From JALYXI01 sp963716685 (lineage in GTDB: Bacteria; Acidobacteriota; Terriglobia; Bryobacterales; Bryobacteraceae): DNA of 64,000 nt. The notes under the pieces were generated by a model. It searched no databases and was not told the DNA's origin. It saw only the letters and a program-made list of their open reading frames with translations. The stretch spans positions 496,001 to 560,000 of the forward strand of contig CAVQTR010000003.1 in the NCBI GenBank assembly GCA_963716685.1. The letters run 5' to 3'. The position numbers and the translations under genes were made by a program. Every line of letters starts with the position of its first letter. Positions within the stretch are counted from its first letter, which is position 1. Of the stretch, positions 16,402 through 26,700 are shown piece by piece.

Positions 16402-16877
16402 AGCCGATCATCGTTGCGTTTTACAGCAGTCCGCGCGTGCAGGAGATTCTGGGGTGGTCGAATGACCGCCTCGAATCGGTACACGACTATATCCAGCTGC
16501 TGTTTCCGTTGCAGGAACCGAGTCCGGTAAATCCGGCGGCGCCGGTATTGGATGACGAGACGATCTCAGTCTTTCGCGCGTCGCCGGAGTTGATGGGCAC
16601 CCTGCGTGAATCGTTTCTGCGCATGTTGAAGTTCTACGGTCTGCACTATGAAAACGGAGAAGTCCGGCGCGCTCCGGACTTCCGCGAGCGCGCCGCGAAC
16701 TGGCTGCACCCAGGCAATCACAATCACCTGCGCATCACGCGCATTCTGAAGTGCCTTGGGCTTCTTGGCCTGGAGCCGGAAGCCGGCGCGTTCTTCACCG
16801 CGCTTCAATCCATTTACAAAGAGTTTCCGAACCGGATCACCGGGCGCACCTTCCAGTTTTGGCGCGCGACGCAGTAG
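16398..16877 (+). CDS. OGFr-domain (opioid growth factor receptor conserved region) protein
   Basis: About 159 residues, almost wholly one domain resembling the conserved region of eukaryotic opioid growth factor receptor. Matching blocks are LESVHDYIQLLFPLQEPS (about 24-41), LMLKFYG-like MLKFYGLHY (about 77-85), and NHNHLRITRILKCLGLLGLE (about 109-128). Bacterial members exist in this family but have no assigned function; nothing suggests an opioid role. No signal or membrane segment. Start is uncertain: a TTG at 16398 overlaps the VWFA stop (TTGA), a second TTG lies at 16380, and there is no ATG before the conserved region. The overlap points to coupling with the VWFA gene. Confidence 0.8.
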   Translation: MKPIIVAFYSSPRVQEILGWSNDRLESVHDYIQLLFPLQEPSPVNPAAPVLDDETISVFRASPELMGTLRESFLRMLKFYGLHYENGEVRRAPDFRERAANWLHPGNHNHLRITRILKCLGLLGLEPEAGAFFTALQSIYKEFPNRITGRTFQFWRATQ

Positions 16878-16880
16878 CTG

Positions 16881-18635
16881 CTAGACCATCTCGCGAATCT
16901 TCTCCTTGACCACGGCTTCCACAATTTTGGTGCGGTCAGGCGTGCCCCGCGCGATGGATTCGGCGAAGTGCAGCGCCTGCTCGGGTTTGATCTTCGCGGG
17001 CAGCGGCGGAGCATTCGGGTCCACTACCACTTCGATCAGCACGGGGCCGGGCGTGGCCAGCGCCTGCTCCATGATGCTGCCGCAGGAAGCCTGATCGGAG
17101 ATGCTGAAGCCGGTCGCGCCGAAAGCGCGCGCCAGCATGGCAAAGTCGATGGGCTGAAGATCGCAGGCGTATTCCGGATTGCCCAGGAACACCATCTGCT
17201 CCCACTTAATCTGGCCCAGTGAGTTGTTCTTGACCACCACGACTTTGATCGGCAAATTGTATTTGACACAGGTCGCCATCTCCGCCATCAGCATGGAGAA
17301 GCCGCCATCGCCGACGAAGGCAATTACCGGCCGGTCGGGGTAGGCCACCTGCGCCGCAATCGCATACGGAAACCCGCAGGCCATGGTGGCAAGGTTTCCT
17401 GAGCACGTATGCATCTGCCCACGCAGCGAAGGGATGCCGCGCGCCCACCATGTGGTGTTCGTGCCGGAATCGCCGGTCACCAGCGCGTTTGCGGGCAGGC
17501 GGCGGCCCAACTCGTAAGCCGGCACTTCCGGTTGCATCGGTGAGCCCGGGGCGGTGCCGCGCGTTTTCATCAACTCGTTCCAGTCCTTCATCCCCGCCTG
17601 CGCCTTTTCGAGGAAGTCACGGGATTCGTTGCGCCTCAGCAGCGGCAGAAGCGCCTTCAGCGTGCGGCGCGTGTCCCCCACCAGACCCACTTCCGCCGGG
17701 TAACGCAATCCCAGACGTGCGGCGTCCAGGTCGATTTGTACGCAGCGCGCGCTCCCGGGTTTGGGATAGAACTCGATGTACGGCATGGAGGAACCCGCGA
17801 TTAGCAGTGTGTCGCAGTTCTGCATTGCGTCTTCCGAGGGTTCGGTGCCCAGCAGGCCAATGCCGCCTGTCGTGTAAGGGCTGTTATCGGGCACGCACGA
17901 TTTTCCAAGCAGCGACTTGAGAATGGGCGCGCCCAGCAGTTCCGCTGTCTGTTCCAGTTCCTGTCCCGCGCTCAGCGCACCCTGACCCGCCAGGATGGCA
18001 ATCTTCTTCCCTGCGTTCAGGATCTCGGCTGCGGCACGCAGATCCTCTGCGCCGGGCACCCGCGCACTGCGGGCGAAAACGTCGGAGTTGTGGTGCGGCA
18101 GGTTCCGCTTCGATCGCTCATCGTCGGCGGTAGTCTGTTCCTGCAGATCGACGGCAAAGGTCAGGTGCGCCACGCCGCGTCGGCTCAGAGCCGTGCGGCA
18201 CGCGAGTGCGGTTAGGTTCTCGACGTGCGCCGCGCCCATGATGCGTTCGTTGAAAACGGACACATCCATGAACAGCTTGTCGAGCGCGACATCCTGCTGC
18301 GTGTGCGTGCCGATTAGGTCATGAAACTGAAGGCCGGTGATTGCAAGGACCGGCTGGCCATCCAGCTTGGCGTCGTAGAGGCCGTTCAGCAAGTGAATGC
18401 CGCCGGGTCCGGAAGTTGCCATGCAACAACCCAGCTTCCCGGTAAACTTGGCATAGCCGCAGGCCATGAATGCGGCGGATTCCTCATGCCGCACCTGAAT
18501 GAAGCGAATCCGATCCTGGCGCTTGCGCAGGGCCTCCATCACGCCGTTAATGCCATCACCGGGAAGGCCGAAGATCGTGTCCACGCCCCACGCATAGATG
18601 GTTTCCACCAGGATTTCGCCCGCAGTCAGAGCCAT
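16881..18635 (-). CDS. Thiamine-diphosphate enzyme, pyruvate oxidase-like
   Basis: A 584-residue ThDP enzyme of the acetolactate synthase/pyruvate oxidase superfamily. Domains in order: PYR domain with the catalytic Glu51 (VRHEESAAFMACGYAK), central Rossmann domain (about 190-340), and PP domain with GDGGFSMLMAE at about 440-450 followed by NNSLGQIKWEQM, the ThDP-Mg binding motif. The sequence is most like PoxB/YdaP-type proteins, which decarboxylate pyruvate with or without FAD; whether FAD is bound is not clear from the sequence. It is a single gene, convergent with the OGFr gene and divergent from the HD gene. Confidence 0.85.
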   Translation of the reverse strand: MALTAGEILVETIYAWGVDTIFGLPGDGINGVMEALRKRQDRIRFIQVRHEESAAFMACGYAKFTGKLGCCMATSGPGGIHLLNGLYDAKLDGQPVLAITGLQFHDLIGTHTQQDVALDKLFMDVSVFNERIMGAAHVENLTALACRTALSRRGVAHLTFAVDLQEQTTADDERSKRNLPHHNSDVFARSARVPGAEDLRAAAEILNAGKKIAILAGQGALSAGQELEQTAELLGAPILKSLLGKSCVPDNSPYTTGGIGLLGTEPSEDAMQNCDTLLIAGSSMPYIEFYPKPGSARCVQIDLDAARLGLRYPAEVGLVGDTRRTLKALLPLLRRNESRDFLEKAQAGMKDWNELMKTRGTAPGSPMQPEVPAYELGRRLPANALVTGDSGTNTTWWARGIPSLRGQMHTCSGNLATMACGFPYAIAAQVAYPDRPVIAFVGDGGFSMLMAEMATCVKYNLPIKVVVVKNNSLGQIKWEQMVFLGNPEYACDLQPIDFAMLARAFGATGFSISDQASCGSIMEQALATPGPVLIEVVVDPNAPPLPAKIKPEQALHFAESIARGTPDRTKIVEAVVKEKIREMV

Positions 18636-18678
18636 GCACGGGCGGCAGCAATCGAATGGCCGGGTACACTAAGTCTCA

Positions 18679-19209
18679 ATGCTTACCCGAGAGGACGCCC
18701 TCGCTATTCTGCATGAGTTCACACAATCCGAAAGCCTGCGGCGGCACGCTCTGGGAGTGGAAGCCTGTGTCGCGGCTTACGCGCGGAAATGGGGCGAGGA
18801 TGAGACGAAGTGGCGGGTCACCGCGCTGCTGCACGATTTCGACTACGAAATGTACCCCAGCGCGCCGGACCATCCGATGAAGGGGGAGCCGATTCTGGCC
18901 GAGCGGGGCGTGCCCGCGGACATCCGGCGGGCGATTCTCTCGCACGCCAACTACAGCGGAGTGTCGCGCGATTCCGCCCTGGAGAAAACACTGTTTGCCT
19001 GCGACGAGCTATCCGGCTTCATCACCGCGATCTCTCGCGTGAAGCCGGCTGTGGATGTGGCGTCCGTGCGGAAAAAGATGAAAGAGAAGAGCTTCGCGCG
19101 CTCGGTAAGCAGGGAAGATATCGTGGAAGGCGCGGCTGCGATGGGTGTGGAACTGGACGAGCACATCCAGTTCTGTATCGACGCGCTGAAGGGTGAGCTT
19201 AGCTCTTGA
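18679..19209 (+). CDS. HD-domain phosphohydrolase
   Basis: A 176-residue HD-superfamily protein. Metal ligands expected from the family are His in RRHALGVE (about 21-28), His-Asp in LLHDFDYE (about 51-58), His in PDHPMKGEP (about 63-71) and the later His-Ala in ILSHANYSG. The family hydrolyses phosphate esters or nucleotides; stand-alone proteins of this type are often called HDIG-domain hydrolases, substrate unknown. Start ATG at 18679 is 43 bp from the divergent oxidase gene. Its last 11 bases overlap the convergent tatA. Confidence 0.85.
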   Translation: MLTREDALAILHEFTQSESLRRHALGVEACVAAYARKWGEDETKWRVTALLHDFDYEMYPSAPDHPMKGEPILAERGVPADIRRAILSHANYSGVSRDSALEKTLFACDELSGFITAISRVKPAVDVASVRKKMKEKSFARSVSREDIVEGAAAMGVELDEHIQFCIDALKGELSS

Positions 19210-19399
19210 TCTTTTCAGCGGACGACGGCGGCGTGTCCGTATGAGCTTCTTCCGTGGCGCTCTTGATGCCGTCCTTGAAGCTCCGGATACCCTGGGCCAA
19301 ACCCTTTCCGAGTTCCGGGAGTTTCTTGGGTCCGAACACCAGGAGGGCGACGGCCAAAATGATGAGCAGGTGAGAGGGCTGGAGCAATCCTTCGATCAT
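19199..19399 (-). CDS. tatA: Twin-arginine translocase subunit TatA/E
   Basis: A 66-residue inner-membrane protein: a short N-terminal periplasmic stretch, one transmembrane helix (about 9-23, HLLIILAVALLVFGP), the FGPKKLPELGKGLA hinge and amphipathic helix (22-35), and a charged cytoplasmic tail. These are the hallmarks of TatA/TatE, which polymerise to form the Tat export pore with TatC. tatC is not in the window, as is common outside proteobacteria. It is divergent from the acyl-ligase fusion; the two starts are 67 bp apart. Confidence 0.92.
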   Translation of the reverse strand: MIEGLLQPSHLLIILAVALLVFGPKKLPELGKGLAQGIRSFKDGIKSATEEAHTDTPPSSAEKIKS

Positions 19400-19466
19400 A
19401 GGTATATCCGTTCTTATCTATTTTTACACGTTTAGGCCCGCGCGGTTCCGGAAACTTTTCGATCAT

Positions 19467-21881
19467 GTGAATATGCGGCGCGAGACCCTACTCGATTTCT
19501 TCGACAGCGTCAGCGCTTCGCCGGAGCCCTGGCTGACGTTTGACGATGGCTACCGAAGCTGGACGTACTCCTACGAACAGATCCGATGGGCAGCCGAGGC
19601 GTTCGCCGGCCAGCTCTCCCCGGACCAGAAGGTGGTGGTCTGGAGCGAAAACCGGCCCGAGTGGATCGTCGCACTGTGGGGCTGCCTGCTCGCGGGAGCC
19701 GTGCTGGTGCCGGTGGACTACCGCGCATCGCCCGAATTCCTGGAGCGAGTCCGGCAGCTGACCCGAGCAGCGCTGGTGCTGGGCCAGACCGAGCTGGCGG
19801 GGCTGCTGCCCCAGACTGCCCCTGCCATTCCGAACCAGCGACCGCCGATCACGCGCGATACCGTCGCCGAAATTATCTTCACCTCCGGGGCGACGGCCGA
19901 ACCAAAAGGCGTCATCATCACGCACCGCAATGTCCTCGCGAATATCGTTCCGGTGGAATGCGAAATCCGCAAATACCGCAAGTGGGGCCGGCCGTTTCAC
20001 CCAATTCGCTTTCTGAACCTGCTGCCGCTCAGCCACCTGTTCGGACAGGCGATGGCCGCATTCATCCCGCCCATGCTTCCCGGCGAAGTAGTGTTCATGC
20101 GCGGCCACAATCCGAAGGAGATTGTGCGCCAGATCCATTCGCGCCGTATTTCCGTGCTGGTTTGCGTGCCGAAGATGCTGGAAGTACTGCGCGAGTACAT
20201 CGTGCAGGCTGTTCCGGAAGCTGTCGCGGCACCGCCGGCCGGTGAACACTGGATGGCGCACTGGTGGCGCTACCGCCGCGTTCACAGATTGCTTGGCTGG
20301 AAGTTTTGGAGCTTCATTGTCGGCGCCGCGCCGCTGGATTCCGCACTGGAGCAATTCTGGTCGGGACTGGGATATCTGGTCATCCAGGGGTACGGTCTCA
20401 CCGAAACGGCCCCCATCGTGACGCTGAATCATCCATTTCACGCGCGCCGCGGCAGCGTCGGCAAGCCGATCGCCGGTGTCGAAGTGAAGATTGCGCCCGA
20501 TGGAGAGGTGCTGGTGCGCGGCGAGAACGTCACCTCCGGCTATTTCAACAGCGCCGCTGCTACCGAAGCGGCCTTCGAAGACGGCTGGTTCCACACCGGC
20601 GATATCGGCGCGCTGGACGAAGACGGTCGCTTGCAGATCCGCGGCCGCAAGAAGGAAATGATCGTCACTCCCGAGGGCCTGAATGTCTTCCCGGAAGATG
20701 TGGAGCGCGTCCTCAATCAGCAGCCAGGCGTACGTGACTCCGCGGCGATCGGCACGGACCGGGTGCATGCGGTAGTGGTCCTCGAGACCGGTGCGGATGC
20801 GCGGGAGATCGTCCGGCAGGCCAACCAGCAGCTCGAGGATCACCAGCAGATCCGACAGCTTTCCCTCTGGCCTCAGCGCGAATTGCCGCGCACCGAAGGC
20901 ACGCGCAAACTGAAGCGCGCCGAGATCGCAAAGACGCTCGCCTCGGGCGCCGCACCGGTTACAGCGAATACAGCAACGGGCGTGGCGGCGCTGCTCGCCC
21001 GCTACGCGCCCGGCAGGGAAATCGGTCCGGATACGTCGCTCGCCGAACTGGGACTCAGTTCACTCGAGCGTATCGAGCTGATGACTTCCATTGAGCAGCA
21101 GGGCGAAGGAACCCTGGACGAAACCACCTTTACCGGTGCGCGCACGGTAGGTGAACTCAGTGCTCTGGCGCAGAGTCCGCGCGCCATTCCCGAAGCTTTT
21201 CCGTGGCCATCGTGGAGCCAAAGCCGCTTCGCCAAACTCTCCCGGCGCCTTAATCTGCCGCTATGGATCCTTCCGCTGGCGCGCATCTTCATCCACCTGC
21301 GTGTGGAAGGGCGCGAGCATCTGGACACGATTCGCGGGCCTGTGCTGTTCGCCGCCACGCACCAAAGCCATTTCGATGTTCCTGCGATCCTGATGGCGCT
21401 TCCCGCGAAGTGGCGCTACTCCACCGCCACGGCCATGTCGAAGGAATTCTTTCGCGCACACTTCTACCCGCGCGAACACTCCTGGCGTGAATGGTTCACC
21501 AACAGCCTGAATTATTACCTCGCGTGCTTCTTCTTCAACGCGTTTCCGCTGCCGCAGCGGGAAGCCGGAGCTCGGGAGGCCATGGCGCAGATGGGCGCGC
21601 TGGCCAGTTCGGGCACCTCGATCCTGATCTTCCCCGAGGGGCGCATCACCGATGATGGCTCGATCCGTCCCTTTCAGCCCGGGGTGGGAATGCTGGCGTC
21701 GCGGCTCTCACTGCCCGTTGTTCCCATTCGGCTGGAGGGCCTGAACCACGTTCTCCCGCGGACGAAGCGCTGGCCGCGACCGGGAAAGGTGCGTGTTATC
21801 ATCGGCCAGGCGATGGAAGAAAGAAGCGAAGACTACGCAGCAACGGCCCGCGCAGTGGAACAGGCCGCTCGCGCTTTGTAG
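19467..21881 (+). CDS. Acyl-(ACP/CoA) ligase - acyl carrier - acyltransferase fusion
   Basis: An 804-residue three-part protein. Residues 1 to about 490: AMP-forming ligase, with the P-loop FTSGATAEPKGV (about 139-150), GYGLTETAP and the ADGW-like GWFHTGDIG motif. About 500-570: acyl-carrier-like segment with LGLSSLERIEL, Ser532 aligning with the phosphopantetheine serine. About 590-804: PlsC acyltransferase with H-x4-D (HQSHFD, His632) and FPEGRI near 722. It could activate a fatty acid, hold it as thioester, and pass it to a glycerophospholipid. E. coli Aas has the opposite order and no carrier. Start GTG at 19467 or ATG at 19473; the difference is two residues. No transmembrane transporter domain is evident. 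Confidence 0.88.
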   Translation: MNMRRETLLDFFDSVSASPEPWLTFDDGYRSWTYSYEQIRWAAEAFAGQLSPDQKVVVWSENRPEWIVALWGCLLAGAVLVPVDYRASPEFLERVRQLTRAALVLGQTELAGLLPQTAPAIPNQRPPITRDTVAEIIFTSGATAEPKGVIITHRNVLANIVPVECEIRKYRKWGRPFHPIRFLNLLPLSHLFGQAMAAFIPPMLPGEVVFMRGHNPKEIVRQIHSRRISVLVCVPKMLEVLREYIVQAVPEAVAAPPAGEHWMAHWWRYRRVHRLLGWKFWSFIVGAAPLDSALEQFWSGLGYLVIQGYGLTETAPIVTLNHPFHARRGSVGKPIAGVEVKIAPDGEVLVRGENVTSGYFNSAAATEAAFEDGWFHTGDIGALDEDGRLQIRGRKKEMIVTPEGLNVFPEDVERVLNQQPGVRDSAAIGTDRVHAVVVLETGADAREIVRQANQQLEDHQQIRQLSLWPQRELPRTEGTRKLKRAEIAKTLASGAAPVTANTATGVAALLARYAPGREIGPDTSLAELGLSSLERIELMTSIEQQGEGTLDETTFTGARTVGELSALAQSPRAIPEAFPWPSWSQSRFAKLSRRLNLPLWILPLARIFIHLRVEGREHLDTIRGPVLFAATHQSHFDVPAILMALPAKWRYSTATAMSKEFFRAHFYPREHSWREWFTNSLNYYLACFFFNAFPLPQREAGAREAMAQMGALASSGTSILIFPEGRITDDGSIRPFQPGVGMLASRLSLPVVPIRLEGLNHVLPRTKRWPRPGKVRVIIGQAMEERSEDYAATARAVEQAARAL

Positions 21882-21926
21882 CACTTTCCCGCAACCGATC
21901 ATCGTTCACTCGCGTCCGACATCAAA

Positions 21927-23732
21927 ATGCTTCGTCAGGGTTTACTGCTCTCCGTCTTCCTCCCCTTGTGCTGCGCACAGACCTATACGTTTTCCACCTT
22001 CGCAGGTAATGGAACAGCGGGTTTTTCAGGAGACGGCGGGGCCGCCGCCAGCGCCGAATTCAGCAACCCTTTCGCTATTGCGGTGGATACCGCAGGCAAC
22101 ATCTACATCGCTGACGAGTTCAATAACCGCATCCGCCGGATTACGCCAGGCGGCACAATTTCCACCTTTGCGGGCAACGGCACGGCCGGCTTCTCCGGCG
22201 ATGGCGGGGCAGCCACAAGCGCCGAACTGCAGAATCCTTCGGGCATCGCCATTGATGGGGCCGGGAACGTCTATATCGCAGATACCGGGAACAATGTCAT
22301 CCGCCAGGTGACGCCCAACGGAAACATCAACACCTTTGCCGGCAACAATGCGGGCGGGGCGGGGTTCACTGGCGATTACGGGCCCGCCACGGCCGCCCAG
22401 CTGAACAACCCATCCGGTCTGGCTGTTAATTCCCGAAACGAACTCTACATAGCCGACAGCAGCAACAACGCCGTCCGCATGGTAGATCTGCAGGGCAATA
22501 TCAGCACCGTGGCCGGAAGCGCATCGGGCACCATCGGCTTCTCCGGCGATAACGGCCCGGCAACCAACGGGCTTCTGAACAATCCCATCGGTCTTGCCAT
22601 CGATTCCGCCGGAAACATCTATATCGCTGACGGCGGCAACAATCGCATCCGCGTAATTTCCTCGGGCACGGGCAACATCTCGACCGTCGCGGGATCCACC
22701 GGGAGCGGCTACTCGGGCGACAACGGACGCGCGACCTCGGCCAAGCTGAACACTCCCAAAGGCGTTGCGCTGGATGCCGCGGGCAACCTCTACATTGCCG
22801 ATCGATTCAACAGTGCGATTCGGCTGGTTAATCCGCTCGGAACCATCTCGACCATCGCCGGACCATCCACCGGCGCGGCCCTCTATATCCCATGCGGTGT
22901 GGCGGTGGACGCGGCAGGCAAGGTCTACATCGCCGATACGGGCGATAACCAGATCCAGTTGCTTACGCCTCAGCTGCAGGCGCCTTCCATCAAATCGAGT
23001 GGTGTAATCGACGCCGGTTCGTTTGGTGGCTTTCGCAGCATTGCCCCAGGCTCATGGATTGAGATTTATGGCGCTAATCTCGCGGCCACCTCGCGCGGCT
23101 GGGGTGCTTCCGATTTCAATGGCAACAGCGCGCCCACCTCGCTCGACGGAACCAAAGTCACCATTGCCGGCCAGGCCGCGTTTGTCGATTACATCAGCCC
23201 CGGCCAGGTTAACGCGCAGGTGCCCGCCAATGTTGCATCCGGTACGCAGTCACTCACCGTCACCAACGCCGGCGGCACCAGCGCGGCCTATTCCGTCAAT
23301 GTCAGTACTACCGAACCGGGGCTGGACGCACCGCCGGATTTCCAGGTCGGAGGCAGCCAGTATGCCGCGGCGCTGTTCACCGATGGCGTCACCTATGTCT
23401 TGCCGCCTGGTTCGGTAACCGGAGTCACTTCGCGTCAGGCAAAGCCAGGCGATACGATCACCTTTTATGGCGTCGGCTTCGGCGCCGTGACCCCCGCCGT
23501 TGCGCCGGGCCAGATCACACCGGGGAACAACTCCATTGCCGGCACGTTTCAGTTGTTCTTCGCCGGCCAACCAGCCACTCTCCTCTATGCCGGACTGGCG
23601 CCTGGCGCCGTGGGCTTATATCAATTCAACGCCGTGGTCCCGAACGTCGCTAACAGCGATTCGGTCCCTCTCACGTTTTCGCTGAACGGAATCCCCGGAG
23701 CGCAGACCCTGTTTACGGCAATTCACAACTGA
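21927..23732 (+). CDS. Secreted NHL-repeat beta-propeller protein with Solibacter-type C-terminal domain
   Basis: A 601-residue exported protein (signal MLRQGLLLSVFLPLCCAQ). Residues about 20-350 hold six NHL-type units of about 57 residues, each with TFAGNGTAGFSGDGG-like loop, GIAIDxxGNIYIADxxNNxIR core; the sixth lacks most of the glycine loop. Six units fit a closed six-bladed propeller. From about residue 355 follows a beta-sandwich region (APGSWIEIYGANLA, VDYISPGQVNAQVP, GDTITFYGVGFG) typical of proteins expanded in Solibacter, where it is a C-terminal extracellular domain of unknown role. The last 10 bp overlap the convergent RND permease gene. Confidence 0.88.
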   Translation: MLRQGLLLSVFLPLCCAQTYTFSTFAGNGTAGFSGDGGAAASAEFSNPFAIAVDTAGNIYIADEFNNRIRRITPGGTISTFAGNGTAGFSGDGGAATSAELQNPSGIAIDGAGNVYIADTGNNVIRQVTPNGNINTFAGNNAGGAGFTGDYGPATAAQLNNPSGLAVNSRNELYIADSSNNAVRMVDLQGNISTVAGSASGTIGFSGDNGPATNGLLNNPIGLAIDSAGNIYIADGGNNRIRVISSGTGNISTVAGSTGSGYSGDNGRATSAKLNTPKGVALDAAGNLYIADRFNSAIRLVNPLGTISTIAGPSTGAALYIPCGVAVDAAGKVYIADTGDNQIQLLTPQLQAPSIKSSGVIDAGSFGGFRSIAPGSWIEIYGANLAATSRGWGASDFNGNSAPTSLDGTKVTIAGQAAFVDYISPGQVNAQVPANVASGTQSLTVTNAGGTSAAYSVNVSTTEPGLDAPPDFQVGGSQYAAALFTDGVTYVLPPGSVTGVTSRQAKPGDTITFYGVGFGAVTPAVAPGQITPGNNSIAGTFQLFFAGQPATLLYAGLAPGAVGLYQFNAVVPNVANSDSVPLTFSLNGIPGAQTLFTAIHN

Positions 23733-26700
23733 TTCCACTTCACCCAGCGAAGATCGAGCACGAACACGGCATAGAGCACCGGGACCAGCAAGAGCGTAAC
23801 CAGGGTCGCCGCGCTCAGGCCGCCAATCTGCGCATAACAGAGCGGCTGCCACAGCGGACCGCCATGGGACGCCAGAGGAATCAGAGCGATCACGGTGGCG
23901 CCGACAGTGATCAGCACCGGGCGCAGGCGCAACACCCCTGCATCCAGCAAAGCCTCCCGCAGCGGCGCGCCCGCTTCGTGCATCTCCTCGATGTAATCGA
24001 ACAGCACGATAATGTGGCTCACGATAACGCCGATTAGGCTGGCCACTCCCAGGAAAGCCATGAACCCAAACGGCTGTCCCATGATCCACAGCGCGGCGAG
24101 CGCCCCCACCACTCCATAAGGAATCGCAGCGAACACAATCAGCGGTTTCGCCGCGTGCCGAAACTGAATCACCAGCGCCAGAAAAATCGCACCCACGGAT
24201 ACGCCCATCACCACCGCGAGATCCGAGAAGCCATGGACCTGCTCCTTGTACTCGCCCGCGACTTCCAGGCGGTAGCCGGGCGGGAGCGTGCGCTCGATCT
24301 CCCGAATGCGCGGCATCGCGATGTCCGTCACCTGGCTCGGCAGCGAACCCGCGGCCGGAAATGCCGAGACCGTAATGGTGCGGAACTGGTTGTAGCGTCG
24401 AATCTCCGCCGGCTCCATCCGGTATTCCAGGGACGCGACCTGCCGCAGCGGAACGCGCTGTGAATTACGCCGCGCGAACACGTATAGGTTTTCCAGGTCT
24501 CCCAGATGCGAGCGCTCTTCTACCCGCGCCGTGGCGATCACCGGAATCTCCCGATCCCCTTCGCGCAGGATGCCTACCGGTGTCCCGCCCAGCGCCGCGG
24601 CTGATGCATTGGCTACGTCCTGATTTGTCACCCCGGCCAGATTGGCCCGATCGGGATCCACTTTCAGGCGCACGGCCAACGTGTCTTCGCCCCAGTCGTC
24701 ACGAACGCGCTCCGCAATGGGAATGGAACGCAGCACCTGCTTCAGCCGATCCGCTTCCCGCCGAAGGGCCGGGATGTCGTTGCCCGACACGCGGATCGAT
24801 ACGGGGATGCCCACCGGTTTGCCCGTCTCCAGCTCCCGCACGTCCACACGCGCGCCCGCCACGCGTTCCGACAGCGCGCGTTGCAGCGCCGGCGCCAGTG
24901 CCCCGGTATCGCGCTTGTCCTTCACTTCCACCACGATTTGCGCGTAGTTCAGCTGCGGCGGTTCGGGTGGCGCGGAAAACCAAAATCGCGGACCGCCTCC
25001 GCCTACGAAACTCGTCAGCGTTTGCAGCCGCGCGCCCGCAACATCACGGATGGTTTGTTCAGCCGTTGCCGCCGCCTGACGTGTTGCGGCGATCGAGGCA
25101 TCTTCCGGAAGCCAGACGTCAACGTATGACAGGTATTGCAGATCCTGCGGAAAGAACTGCGGCTTCAGCGCTGTGAGCAGCACACCGCCGACTGCCAGCA
25201 GCAACAGCGACGCCGCCAGCAGCACCTTACGGTGATCAATCGCAAATCCGCCCACGCGATAGTAAAACTTAGCGAAGCCCCGGTCGCGGCGTTCGGTAAT
25301 GGGCTTCTCCGGTTTCGCCCGCAGCAGAACGCGCCCCAGCAGCGGAATAAATGTCATCGTGACCAGCCGCGACGCCACCAGAGAAATCGTGATCACCACC
25401 GGCAGCGTGAAGATGAACCGGCCGGTGTCCCCGCTGAGTAGTAAAAACGGCAGATAGGCCACGATGTTCGTTAACGTCGCAAACAGAATCGCGCGGCTGA
25501 GGCGAGTCGGTCCCCACCACGCCGCTGTGGCGGCAGGCAGCCCCGCGCCCAGATCACGCTTGATGGCATCGCCGGCGACAACGGGATCGTCGACGAGCAG
25601 GCCGAGCGCGATGATCAGCGTCGCGATCGAAACCTGCTGCAGATCGATTCCGAGCATCTCCATCATGCCGAACGTCATGGCCAGAGTGATCGGAATAGCC
25701 ATTGCCATCAGCAGCGCTGACCGCCATTCCCAAAAGCCCACCAGCGAAACCAGAACAACCAGCGCCACTGCTTCCCACAAGCTCCGCATGAACAGATCGA
25801 CGTTCTCCTCCACCTGCTTCGGCTGGTCGGAGGTATGCGCAAGAATCAAATCCGCCGGCAGCCGTGTCCGCAACTCCCGGAGGTTTGCATCCACGGCGCG
25901 GCCGAACTCGCGGATCTGCTCGCCCTGACGCATATCAAGCGCCAGCGTGATCGCTCTGGTTCGCTGCCATTGTCCGTCCTTCCCGCGTATGGTTAGAAAG
26001 TTCAGAAATCGTGGCGGACTCTGGTAGCCCCGGCTGATGTCTACCAGATCCCGCAGATACACCGGTGCGCCGCCCGACGTCTGCGAAATTACCACGTTGC
26101 CGATATCGTGGTCGCTGCGGAATTCACCAGTCGGGTTTACGAACACATTGCGTCCGCCCACGTTCAACGTCCCGCCGGCTTCGCTGGTGTTCCGCGCCGC
26201 CAGAATCGCGGGAAGCTGGCTCGGCTGGATGTCGTAAGCCGCCAGGCGGTCGCGCGAGTAATTCAGAAACACGGTCTCGTCCAGCACGCCCGAACGCGCT
26301 ACTTTGGCCACCTGCGGAACGCTTTGCACGCTCTTCCGAATGGCATCGGTGTAATCGTCCAGCTGCCGGTACGTGTACTTGTCTCCCGCCACGGCGGCGA
26401 GCCGCGCACGTGCCTGGCCGGGATCGCCAATCACCACCGGATACCAGACATCCGGATCGAAATCCGCCTGCTGCAGCGTGGTGTCGATGAACCGCGTTAC
26501 GTACGCGCCGACCTCTGTCTCACTTGCCCCGGTGGCGAAATCGAGGAGCGTAAATCCGGGTCCCTCGGCAAGTTTCAGTTCCCGGGCAACGCCTTCCTCC
26601 TTCATCCGCCGCTCCAGCAGTTCCACCGGCCGCCGGACGATTCCCGGATCCAGGGTCTGCGGATAACAGACCGCCACACTAAGCCGGCCCGGTCTGCCGG

